Virus record (IMG/VR): IMGVR_UViG_3300021405_000007
Coordinates: 1-64,000 of that record
Direction: 5' to 3' (one strand)
From: a virus
Length of the DNA stretch: 64,000 nucleotides
In this document: positions 47,232 through 55,042 of the stretch, piece after piece
Numbering within the stretch: the stretch's first letter is position 1
Layout of the letters: every line of letters starts with the position of its first letter
Made by a program: the position numbers and the translations under genes
The notes under the pieces: generated by a model
The model's input: the letters and a program-made list of their open reading frames with translations, nothing else
What the model was told of the DNA's origin: nothing
Databases searched by the model: none

Positions 47232-49943
47232 ATGTCAAAACCTTTTGATATTAATGAAGAAATTGATCAACTATCTGAAAAAATGGTTAAAGCTCAAAAA
47301 ATCACCTTTTTTGAGTTAGCTTCTGAATTAGGCCTGGAAGGTCTAAAAAAAGCAAGCTCTAAAATGTCAGAAGCACAACTCACTGCTTTTAAAGAAGAAT
47401 TACAAAAACATATACCAAAAAGTGTAACTAAATCTGATTCTACTCCTGATGGTATGAGTGAAGAAATGGCTGGAGTTTCAATGGCTCCTAGAGATGAAAA
47501 TGAAACTGAACAAAAAAAAGAAGAACGAGAAAAAGCCGCTAAAAGAGTCGAAGATGCCGAAGGTTTGAATAAAGATGAAAATGCTTTAGGAGAAATGCTA
47601 ATGGCCTCTGAAAAAGCTCCAATGAAAAAGTCTGAAGGTGCTAGAGGGGGACATGTGATAGGTCATACCAAGAGTGGTAAGCCTATATATGCTTCTGGTG
47701 ATGGCCAATCTTATTGGAAAACATTTAACTCAGATGAGCATTTGACAGCTGCTGCAATCCATGCTAAAGAAGCAGATAAATATAAAAAAAATGTTAATGA
47801 AATACGTGCAAAGTATAAAGAAAATGAAGCACCAATGAGTGATCAGGATCAACGTTTGCATAGTTATAATTGGAATAAATGGGATCACCATCACCATGAA
47901 GCTCAACAACATCAAGAAATAGGTCGGGTTTTAAGGGACAGAGAGGAGCGTAAGAAAAAAACTCTAGAAAAATCTAAAGGTGCTAGAGGAGGCCACGTAA
48001 TAGGGTACACCCAATCAGGCAAACCAATCTATGAAGCAGCTAATCACTCCAGCCATAAAGATTTTTCCAAAAAAGATCATGCTGATGCACTTCAAGCCCA
48101 CAAAGAATTAACTCCTACAGCCGGTAATCTTAAAGCTTTGATGGAAGCGAAATACCATGCTGAGCAACAAAAAACTCATTTAAATGCTATGGAAAACAAT
48201 AAAATGAAAAAAAGTGTAGTAGAAAAATCAATTATAAACAATACCATGAGTCTTGAGCCTTTTATCGAAACTGATAGAGGCGGTAAATTTGAAATGAATA
48301 TGGACGATATGAACCGTCAAGCATTGCTTGATGAACTTATTGCTATGGATGCAATGGCTTCAGAAGAGATGAGAGACGTACTGCACCAAGGCGGCCCCGA
48401 AATGTCAGAATCTTGGACTGGACAAACAATAGACGATCCACAACCCCATATGGACTATGAGTTGGGTGCGGAAGATCTTAAAACTCCAAAATCTGAAAAC
48501 AAAAATGATCAAATTGCTGATAAGATTATAGAATTAAACAAATTAGGCGAAATGTCTCACGAGGAAAGAATGGAAATGCGCGAAAAAATAATGATGATTC
48601 TTGAGGCTTTAATGGAGCGTCAACTAGAAAAAGCTGTTATTTCTAAAGCTCTTGACACTTTATCTGTGAAATTGAATCTACCAAATGGTAAATTGCATAC
48701 TCTTTACGACAAAGTAGTTGAATTGAAAAAGTCTGAAGGCGCCAGAGGTGGGAAAATTATAGGCCATACTAAATCGGGTAAACCTATTTACGAACATGCC
48801 GAACATAAAGGGCATGAAGGCTTTCATTATGAAGATCATTTCGATGCTATGAAAGTTCATCATAAATTGGCGCATTCCCATGAAGATAAAGCTAAAGGCA
48901 TGATTGCCGCTGATGGAATGAAAGACTTTAAAGAGCTGAAAGGTCACGCTGAAGGCATAAAACACCACCTCAATGAGGCTTCCAAACATGAAAAAATGTT
49001 CCGTAAAATGACGCCAGGCATTAAAAAAGCCCTAGATCCTTTTTATGATAACATCGAAACTAACGAAGATTTCTATAAATCTGATGCTTTAAATCCTTTC
49101 GAATATAGAAAGATTGGACAAAACTACCATGCAGATGTCGACGCTTATATTGAAGCAGAAGAAAAAGCAACAAAAGAAAATCTAGATAAATCAACTTTCT
49201 TTTACCCAGACCAAAAAGCTTTGACCAAGTCATCAGGCATCCAAGAGTTGATCGAAAAGGGCGCTCACATGGACGAGCTGGAGCTTGAAACTGCTTTAAT
49301 TAATAAAGGTATTTCTGCTACCTATCGTGGAGTTAACATAGTAAAATCATTCACAGACTCTTCTATGGAAGACCTTTTTGTACAACGAGATACTTGGGGT
49401 CAACCAATTAAAAAGTCATACGATGATATTCATCGCGAAGGTAGCGGTTCTGCAGAAGACCATGATGACGTAATGCATCAAGATGCCGGCGAAGCAATGG
49501 AAGAATCCGGAGAGCCGATCCGTAAAGATGAGTCAGAAGAGTCTGATGAAGAAAAGAAAAAAAGAGAAGAAGCTAAAGAAAAACTCATGGAGATGGAAGA
49601 ACGCGAACATGCAACCAAAGATCCAGAAGAGTTGATTGAAGCTGAAAAAGAAGAGCATATGGAAAAAGCTGAAGATGACCACAAAGAAAGCGACAATTGT
49701 GAAGATGTTGACTTGGAAAAATGTGGTGGCTATGATATGCTTTCTAAAGAGTTAGATGATATGAAAGAAGATGCTAAAGATGAAGAGATTGAAAAAGCCT
49801 ATATCGGCTTTAAAAAACTTGAAAGCAAAATAGCTCATCGTGGTGGAGTTAAAAACCCAGCTGCAGTCGCCGCTTCGATAGGTAGAAAAAAGTATGGAAA
49901 ACAAGGATTTGCAAAATTAAGTGCTGCAGGACGTCGTAAGTAG
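47232..49943 (+). CDS. large virion-associated protein with three GKPIY modules
   Basis: 903 residues, strongly charged with Lys/Glu/His/Met-rich regions. Three modules begin with GARGG near residues 136, 250 and 503, each reading G-x-x-IG-x-T-x-SGKPIY, then an F/W, a DH or EH pair and a His-rich helical hairpin. The rest is acidic coiled-coil-like sequence. The C-terminus ends in KNPAAVAASIGRKKYGKQGF and a basic tail, a short motif frequent at ends of phage proteins. It may be an internal head or ejected protein, or a target of the prohead protease; no enzymatic motif. Confidence 0.65.
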   Translation: MSKPFDINEEIDQLSEKMVKAQKITFFELASELGLEGLKKASSKMSEAQLTAFKEELQKHIPKSVTKSDSTPDGMSEEMAGVSMAPRDENETEQKKEEREKAAKRVEDAEGLNKDENALGEMLMASEKAPMKKSEGARGGHVIGHTKSGKPIYASGDGQSYWKTFNSDEHLTAAAIHAKEADKYKKNVNEIRAKYKENEAPMSDQDQRLHSYNWNKWDHHHHEAQQHQEIGRVLRDREERKKKTLEKSKGARGGHVIGYTQSGKPIYEAANHSSHKDFSKKDHADALQAHKELTPTAGNLKALMEAKYHAEQQKTHLNAMENNKMKKSVVEKSIINNTMSLEPFIETDRGGKFEMNMDDMNRQALLDELIAMDAMASEEMRDVLHQGGPEMSESWTGQTIDDPQPHMDYELGAEDLKTPKSENKNDQIADKIIELNKLGEMSHEERMEMREKIMMILEALMERQLEKAVISKALDTLSVKLNLPNGKLHTLYDKVVELKKSEGARGGKIIGHTKSGKPIYEHAEHKGHEGFHYEDHFDAMKVHHKLAHSHEDKAKGMIAADGMKDFKELKGHAEGIKHHLNEASKHEKMFRKMTPGIKKALDPFYDNIETNEDFYKSDALNPFEYRKIGQNYHADVDAYIEAEEKATKENLDKSTFFYPDQKALTKSSGIQELIEKGAHMDELELETALINKGISATYRGVNIVKSFTDSSMEDLFVQRDTWGQPIKKSYDDIHREGSGSAEDHDDVMHQDAGEAMEESGEPIRKDESEESDEEKKKREEAKEKLMEMEEREHATKDPEELIEAEKEEHMEKAEDDHKESDNCEDVDLEKCGGYDMLSKELDDMKEDAKDEEIEKAYIGFKKLESKIAHRGGVKNPAAVAASIGRKKYGKQGFAKLSAAGRRK
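47631..49000 (+). repeat. three protein-level module repeats (GKPIY module)
   Basis: Copies begin at about 47631, 47973 and 48732. Shared positions are ARGG, IG, T, SGKPIY and a downstream D/E-H. DNA identity is limited, so the duplications are old. A fourth copy is the gene at 46892. Confidence 0.75.
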
Positions 49944-49959
49944 TAAATGGAGTTTGGAT

Positions 49960-50346
49960 GTGGATAGCAACAATAAATCTATTGATTTTTGGGTTCAATT
50001 TGGAATTGATGTTCCTTTGGATGAAATTTTCCAAAAAGCGACGCTCACGACGCCCAAAGCTCCACGCCTCCCTCACCCCGGGGAAGGCGCAAAAGCCAAA
50101 CAACCAGAAAGCTATAAACCACCTAAAGGTACTATAACTAAACCTGAATCTTTGCAACCACACTATTCTGATAAGCCTAATATGAGTAAATTCAAAAAGA
50201 TTTTGAGTCACCCAGAATTAGGTCCAAAACTTCAAGGACGTATTGGATATCATCCTAAAACCGATACTATTCACGTATTGCATCCCTCAGCACATAAAAT
50301 AATCAGTGAGCATGTTTCACAACAGAAAGAGATGGCTCATGGTTAG
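49960..50346 (+). CDS. hypothetical virion-region protein, 128 aa
   Basis: GTG start with GGAG 9 bases upstream; an upstream in-frame GTG would overlap the previous gene. Sequence: SIDFWVQFGIDVPLDEIFQK, a Pro/Lys-rich linker (HPGEGAKAKQPESYKPPKG) and a C-terminal globular part with GYHPKTDTIHVLHPSAHK. Not recognised. Confidence 0.55.
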   Translation: MDSNNKSIDFWVQFGIDVPLDEIFQKATLTTPKAPRLPHPGEGAKAKQPESYKPPKGTITKPESLQPHYSDKPNMSKFKKILSHPELGPKLQGRIGYHPKTDTIHVLHPSAHKIISEHVSQQKEMAHG

Positions 50347-50378
50347 TTCTTTTTCCACTAGAGTTTCGGAAAAATATT

Positions 50379-51185
50379 ATGACGTCCATTAAAAAGGGTT
50401 GGAATGTAGAAGTAGCTAAACCTACAAAACGTCAATCCACTCTCCCTAAAGTAAATTTAAAAAAAGAACAATTTGACCAACTTATACTTGACCAAGGTGT
50501 AAATGTAAGAGTCTTTAGAACAGTTCCATGCCCTAATGTTAAGTCTATTGAAGCTGGGGAGCATGAGATTGATTGTCCACTTTGCCGTGGTTCTCAATTC
50601 GTGGATCGATACCCATTAGAAACTAGAGTTGTGATTCAATCCGTACAAACAGAAGTAGCTCACTTAGTTGAAGGTCTTTACGACGGTAATACGGTCACTA
50701 TTACCCTCCCAAGCGGTGTAGAATGCCAATATTACACCATGATTGAATTAGTTAACTATACCGAAATTTATATTGAACGTGTGTCCCGGCAATTAGGACA
50801 AGTAGATGTTCTAAAATTCCCAGCTACTAGGGTCAATTTGTTAATTGATCAACACGGCAAGGAATACCTTGAAGGTGCAGACTTTAGCGTAGATCTTAAC
50901 AGCAATATAAAATGGGGAACTAATAGAGGCCCGGTAGAAGGCACTATTTACTCAATTCATTATGAAACCAAAGTACGGTACCGTACTGTACGGGCACTGC
51001 ACACCAATCGTTATGGCAATATAACCGAAAACGGTGTGGATGATATGACTAAGATGGCGGAATCATGGTTAGGCTTCAAAATTTTCTTAGTTGACAGAAA
51101 AGATCAACTGGGCAATCTAGTTAGGAGTAATAAACTCCCACTTCATGAGATTTCTGATGATTCCGATTATTACACTACAACTTAA
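50379..51185 (+). CDS. neck/tail structural protein with Cys-rich knuckle, 268 aa
   Basis: The N-terminal third has VRVFRTVPCPNVKSIEAGEH followed by DCPLCRGSQFVDRYPLET; Cys spacing suggests a zinc knuckle. The rest is beta-rich (GNTVTITLPSGVECQYYTMI, VRYRTVRALHTNRYGNI). Similar proteins lie near connector genes in myoviruses. Its stop overlaps the stop of a reverse-strand gene by three bases. Confidence 0.6.
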   Translation: MTSIKKGWNVEVAKPTKRQSTLPKVNLKKEQFDQLILDQGVNVRVFRTVPCPNVKSIEAGEHEIDCPLCRGSQFVDRYPLETRVVIQSVQTEVAHLVEGLYDGNTVTITLPSGVECQYYTMIELVNYTEIYIERVSRQLGQVDVLKFPATRVNLLIDQHGKEYLEGADFSVDLNSNIKWGTNRGPVEGTIYSIHYETKVRYRTVRALHTNRYGNITENGVDDMTKMAESWLGFKIFLVDRKDQLGNLVRSNKLPLHEISDDSDYYTTT

Positions 51186-51355
51186 ATAGTGGATTCTAAG
51201 TCTTCTACTTCTAATATTTCAAAAGATCCGACTGCATAACCCTCGATTACTAGGTGCCTAGCCTCTTTATCTACTTCTCTTCTTGTTGAGAAGATTCCTG
51301 AGTGGATCGCATCTTCCATGGATTCATCCTTGAATTTAATTACGTATTTTTTCAT
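51182..51355 (-). CDS. small reverse-strand protein, 57 aa
   Basis: On the reverse strand ATTAAAGGAGTAAAAAACT precedes the ATG, a strong ribosome site. The product starts MKKYVIKFKDESMEDAIHSG and ends LEVEDLESTI, a compact alpha/beta protein with an acidic end. It is convergent with the structural gene ending at 51185. With the next entry it forms the only reverse-strand pair in the window. Function unknown. Confidence 0.7.
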   Translation of the reverse strand: MKKYVIKFKDESMEDAIHSGIFSTRREVDKEARHLVIEGYAVGSFEILEVEDLESTI

Positions 51356-51419
51356 AGTTTTTTACTCCTTTAATTTTTTAGAAGTCAAAGCCGTCATTAT
51401 CTAGCTCTTCGTCATCTTC

Positions 51420-51587
51420 CTAATAATTTTCAGTTTCTAGAAAGTCTTCATCATCAAAGTCTTCTTCTAATAGATCATCTGATTCTTTATCTTCGTGAAA
51501 TCCACCATCTTCGTATTCTTTTTCTAAGTTTCCAAAGGCTAACTCATTCATTTCTTTACTTAATTTTATCATTTCTTCTATTCTCAT
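51420..51587 (-). CDS. small acidic reverse-strand protein, 55 aa (amber codon, possible 69-residue form)
   Basis: AAAGGAGTAACG lies before the ATG at 51587. The product begins MRIEEMIKLSKEMNELAFGN and becomes extremely acidic. It ends at TAG (51422-51420), but the same frame goes on in identical style (EDDEELDNDGFDF) to TAA at 51378, 13 codons later. So the TAG may be a recent mutation or allow readthrough. The next gene's ribosome site lies just after that TAA. Acidic mini-proteins can mimic DNA; not shown here. Confidence 0.6.
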   Translation of the reverse strand: MRIEEMIKLSKEMNELAFGNLEKEYEDGGFHEDKESDDLLEEDFDDEDFLETENY

Positions 51588-51785
51588 GATCGTTACTCCT
51601 TTATGGTTACTTTTTACAATACACTCTTCGGTAGATTTTTAAAAAACTTTAGAAAAAAGTTGCATCTTTTGACAATAATCAGTAAACTATAATTAACTCA
51701 TTGAGGGTAGTATAGCTAACTCTTCAAGATTCTTACCAAATTTGGTAAAATAATTAAAAAATTTTTATTAAATTTGGATTCAATC
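51588..51785. promoter_or_regulatory. divergent intergenic region between reverse-strand pair and sigma factor
   Basis: About 200 AT-rich bases without a gene. It must hold the promoter for the reverse-strand pair and probably one for the sigma factor. A TATAAT at 51688-51693 and a TTGACA at 51669-51674 are only 13 bases apart, too close for a normal pair. GGTAGTATAGC at 51706-51716 is another -10-like box. Confidence 0.4.
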
Positions 51786-52976
51786 ATGCAAGATGACTTA
51801 GATATCGTCAACGAGAATGATATTCTTGTTATAGAGACGATAGTTTACAATGACAACTCTTCTTACGCTGAAGACAATTCTTCACCTTCCCTTAAAACCT
51901 ATATAAGACAACTATCTAAATTTCCACTTCTTACCCGAGAACAAGAACTTTCGCTCACGAGAAACCTCAAAAAGAACCGTGAGATCCTTTATTCAGCCTT
52001 TATGAAAACCCCAGAATGTCGTCTAGAACTTATGCAAATGCTCAACGCTAAGGTAGGTAGAGCTCGTAGAATGTTTGATCATATAGCAGAAGCTACCGAT
52101 GACGATGAGAAGGTTCTGAATCTTCAAGAAGAGCTAGCCAATGCCATAAAAGATAATAACTTCTCCAAGAAAAATCACAAGAATTTTCAGAACTTAGTTA
52201 TCCCTTTTAATGATTTTTATAGACTAGTTAATATTCTAAAAGCAAAAGAACTCACTCCTGAAGTCTCTAAAGCCCTCAATGAATACAACCAAATGAAGAA
52301 AAGGTTGTCAGAGTGTAATCTTCGTTTAGTCTTCGCTAGGGCTAAGAGATTTATGAATAGAGGCATGTCTTTAGAGGATCTTATCCAAGAGGGTAACGTG
52401 GGATTACTTAAGGCAATTGAGAAGTATAATCCAGAAAAAGGAAACAAATTCAGCACTTATGCTACTTGGTGGATTGATCAAGCTTTTGGCCGCGCTTTAG
52501 TGGACAAAAGTAAACTTGTACGTATCCCTGTACATATGGTTGATTCCATCAATAAAGTCAATAAAGCTTTTCAGACTCTTTCTGAGACTCTGACACATGA
52601 ACCTAGCAATGAAGAAATAGCAAAACTTACGGGACTAACTCTAGAGAAAGTTCGAAAAGTCAGAAACTCCATTATTCTAAAAGCTAAGTACCTTCAAGAA
52701 TTTCAAAATGATAAAGCTCTTCCTAAAATTATGGATTTTCCCGACGAGTCTAAAAATCCCGAAGAGCAACTCGAAGAGAAAGAATTAAGTGTTAAAGTAC
52801 GGGAATTTTTAGCAACTCTTTCGCCGCAAGAAGAAAAGATTTTAAGACTCAGGTTCGGAATTGGTGAAGCGAGAAGCTATGAAGTACAAGAAATAGCGAA
52901 CACTGTAAAATTAACACGTCAAAGAGTTTCTCAAATTCTCAATAAGACTAAGAAATTATGGGAATTTAAGGTATAA
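51786..52976 (+). CDS. sigma-70-family RNA polymerase sigma factor
   Basis: 396 residues. Region 1.2: PSLKTYIRQLSKFPLLTREQ (34-53). After a non-conserved insert, region 2: NLRLVFARAKRFMNRGMSLE, IQEGNVGLLKAIEKYNPEKG, FSTYATWWIDQAFGRAL (178-238). Region 3: KLVRIPVHMVDSINK and SNEEIAKLTGLTLEKVRKV. Region 4: LSPQEEKILRLRFGIGEARS with helix-turn-helix VQEIANTVKLTRQRVSQIL (336-392). All core- and promoter-binding regions are present, as in RpoD-type factors; region 1.1 is missing. It would redirect host RNA polymerase, probably to late genes. ATG at 51786 is preferred to a TTG at 51774. Confidence 0.93.
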   Translation: MQDDLDIVNENDILVIETIVYNDNSSYAEDNSSPSLKTYIRQLSKFPLLTREQELSLTRNLKKNREILYSAFMKTPECRLELMQMLNAKVGRARRMFDHIAEATDDDEKVLNLQEELANAIKDNNFSKKNHKNFQNLVIPFNDFYRLVNILKAKELTPEVSKALNEYNQMKKRLSECNLRLVFARAKRFMNRGMSLEDLIQEGNVGLLKAIEKYNPEKGNKFSTYATWWIDQAFGRALVDKSKLVRIPVHMVDSINKVNKAFQTLSETLTHEPSNEEIAKLTGLTLEKVRKVRNSIILKAKYLQEFQNDKALPKIMDFPDESKNPEEQLEEKELSVKVREFLATLSPQEEKILRLRFGIGEARSYEVQEIANTVKLTRQRVSQILNKTKKLWEFKV

Positions 52977-52982
52977 TTTAGA

Positions 52983-53747
52983 ATGGCCTCGAATGAAATT
53001 ACATTCAAAATTAGTGATGAAATCAAGAAGTTAGGTCAAGACTTAGAAGCCTTAGCACCTAGAATTCGTGATGAGCTAAATGGCATTGTTGGAGATTTAG
53101 CAAAAGCTACCTACAATCAAATAGTGGCAAAAGCTCAAATGGAGCTTCATAGCACCAGATTAGACTACCTTAGAGGTTTACAATTTCAACAAGTTGGCCC
53201 TAATGACTATATGATAAGTTTGGATGGTTTTTTTGCTAATTCATTAGAAGATGGTCGGCCACCTTATTCTTTGAATGAGGCGCTGCTCAAGTCAGCCAAA
53301 GAGGTAAGCACGGGTAGTAGAGCGGGTGAACCTTGGGTTCGAAAGAACAAACAAGGGAAGCGTTATGCGGCTGTACCATTTGAACAGTCTCAAATGAGAG
53401 TAGAAATGGGTTTGCCTACTTTGAGAGTTACAAACCCTTTTACCGATAAAAAACAAAAGATAAATCAACTATTTAAAGATTTTGATAAAAATATAATTCA
53501 AGGAAAAGTAGGTAGTTTTAACATCCCTAGTGCACCTAACGAACTGCAAGGATTGACTAAATACCAACACACAAATAAAGAAACCGGCAAAACTAGAAGT
53601 ACTTACGTGACTTTTAGAATGATCAGTGAAAATGGTAAACAATGGACTCACCCCGGTTTTTCTGGACTTCATGCTTTCGAAGAAGCCATGAAAATGGTAG
53701 ACGTCCAATTTGAAAAAATGCTAAATGAATTATTTGATAAAATATAA
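52983..53747 (+). CDS. tail completion / neck protein candidate
   Basis: 254 residues. ELNGIVGDLAKATYNQIVAK, LDYLRGLQFQQVGPNDYMIS, FFANSLEDGRPPYSLNEALL and a C-terminal WTHPGFSGLHAFEEAMKMVD. A helical start, a central beta part and the HPGF motif recall HK97 gp10-like minor tail/neck proteins. TAAGG in the sigma-factor stop region serves as ribosome site. Confidence 0.55.
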   Translation: MASNEITFKISDEIKKLGQDLEALAPRIRDELNGIVGDLAKATYNQIVAKAQMELHSTRLDYLRGLQFQQVGPNDYMISLDGFFANSLEDGRPPYSLNEALLKSAKEVSTGSRAGEPWVRKNKQGKRYAAVPFEQSQMRVEMGLPTLRVTNPFTDKKQKINQLFKDFDKNIIQGKVGSFNIPSAPNELQGLTKYQHTNKETGKTRSTYVTFRMISENGKQWTHPGFSGLHAFEEAMKMVDVQFEKMLNELFDKI

Positions 53748-53756
53748 GGTATTGAT

Positions 53757-54710
53757 ATGGCAATGATAATTCCAGAAATTATTTTACAAAGTATTATCGA
53801 TGATGGTTTTACTGATATCAGAAATAACCCTGATACTTTTAGTGATGTTTTCGGTAGTTTAACTCGCGGTTTTGCAACAAGAAGATATGGTAATTCTGAA
53901 ATTGCAAAAATTACCAAAATGGTACAAAATACTCAAATTCCAGTAGTTTTTAGCTACGGAATAGTTGAAGCGAATATCCCCTGTATAAGTATCCTTATTA
54001 ATTCAGATTTAGAAGATACTAATCGGTCTGGTATGTCTGACCATCTTGGATTCGCTGATATACCTTTTATAGACCCTTCTCAGTTAGCTGCTTTAGTCTA
54101 TGCTGGCCCTTTTCAACCCACTTCCTATAATCCTTTATCCGGTCAAATTGTCATCCCAGACTCAGTAGATTTATCTCAGGTTTATGCCAACCTTTTGTTC
54201 GTAGATAGCACCGGTACCGAATTCCCAATCTTAGGAGGTATTTCTGACACTGTTGGGAGTAAGCAGATCGTAATAGCCAAACAAGCTACTGTTAGCCTTA
54301 ATCCCGGAGCGGTCATAAAATCTTCAATAGACTTTAGTCGAGTTGAAGTTAAAGCCAACACTGAGAATGTTTCTCTAATGGTGGGAGTGCACAGCAAAGA
54401 CCCTTTAACCACTAAGTGGTTGTATACACTAGTAAAATACTTTCTTCTTTCTAGAAAAGAATCTTTAATTAAACGTGATTTCAATTTAGCTACTTATTCA
54501 GGTTCAGATTTTGCTAGGGACATGAATTACTCTGGAGATGCCGTTTTTACAAGATTTTTAACTGTTTCCGGCGTCATTCAGAATCAATGGAATTCTGAAA
54601 ACATCGATCTATTTGATAATGTTGAGATTAATCTACAAATTCCAAAAGATGTTTATGATAGCCAACAATTAGGAATAGAAGCCGACGAAACTATAAAAAC
54701 AATTCTATAA
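53757..54710 (+). CDS. tail/neck structural protein, 317 aa
   Basis: Mixed alpha/beta: IVEANIPCISILINSDLEDT, LVYAGPFQPTSYNPLSGQIV, VEVKANTENVSLMVGVHSKD, LYTLVKYFLLSRKESLIKRD. Located just upstream of the sheath gene, it may be a tail terminator or sheath-associated protein. TAAGGTAT precedes the start. No family recognised with certainty. Confidence 0.55.
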   Translation: MAMIIPEIILQSIIDDGFTDIRNNPDTFSDVFGSLTRGFATRRYGNSEIAKITKMVQNTQIPVVFSYGIVEANIPCISILINSDLEDTNRSGMSDHLGFADIPFIDPSQLAALVYAGPFQPTSYNPLSGQIVIPDSVDLSQVYANLLFVDSTGTEFPILGGISDTVGSKQIVIAKQATVSLNPGAVIKSSIDFSRVEVKANTENVSLMVGVHSKDPLTTKWLYTLVKYFLLSRKESLIKRDFNLATYSGSDFARDMNYSGDAVFTRFLTVSGVIQNQWNSENIDLFDNVEINLQIPKDVYDSQQLGIEADETIKTIL

Positions 54711-54720
54711 GACACGGGCA

Positions 54721-54729
54721 TGATATAAT
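54721..54729 (+). promoter_or_regulatory. extended -10 element TGATATAAT
   Basis: TGATATAAT, 51 bases before the gene at 54780, at the head of the sheath/tube operon. -35 not evident. Confidence 0.5.
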
Positions 54730-54779
54730 TATTATGTTCTTGTCCCATATTATGTTAATAAATCCAAGAGATTGAATTA

Positions 54780-55025
54780 ATGGGAAAGAAATTGAAAAAA
54801 ATAAATCTAGATTCAAATGTTCTGGAATCTGAAGCGGTTGAGATTGTTCCTCAAATGATCAAAGTCTCTCCAATGATGACTTTTGAAGCTTGGTTCCAGA
54901 AAAAGGTTAAAGAAGGCAAACTTCAGGAATGGCAAACAAAAGCTGTGAGCATTTTCTTTAAGAAGCGAGGCTTAAAGGAAATAGAGTCTGAAGATCAATT
55001 CGATGAAATTTTCAAAATTTTTTAG
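54780..55025 (+). CDS. hypothetical protein, 81 aa
   Basis: Lys/Glu-rich helical protein (MMTFEAWFQKKVKEGKLQEW, AVSIFFKKRGLKEIESEDQF). First gene of the sheath operon, 17 bases before the sheath start. It may be a small tail-assembly factor. Confidence 0.55.
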   Translation: MGKKLKKINLDSNVLESEAVEIVPQMIKVSPMMTFEAWFQKKVKEGKLQEWQTKAVSIFFKKRGLKEIESEDQFDEIFKIF

Positions 55026-55042
55026 ATTAAGGTATCAACAAA

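Noticed and set aside
51378-51587. TAG reassigned to an amino acid genome-wide
   Set aside because: TAG closes several well-supported genes in this window, so only a local effect remains possible.
51669-51693. TTGACA and TATAAT as a sigma-70 promoter for the sigma factor gene
   Set aside because: The spacer is only 13 bases, too short for a functional pair.
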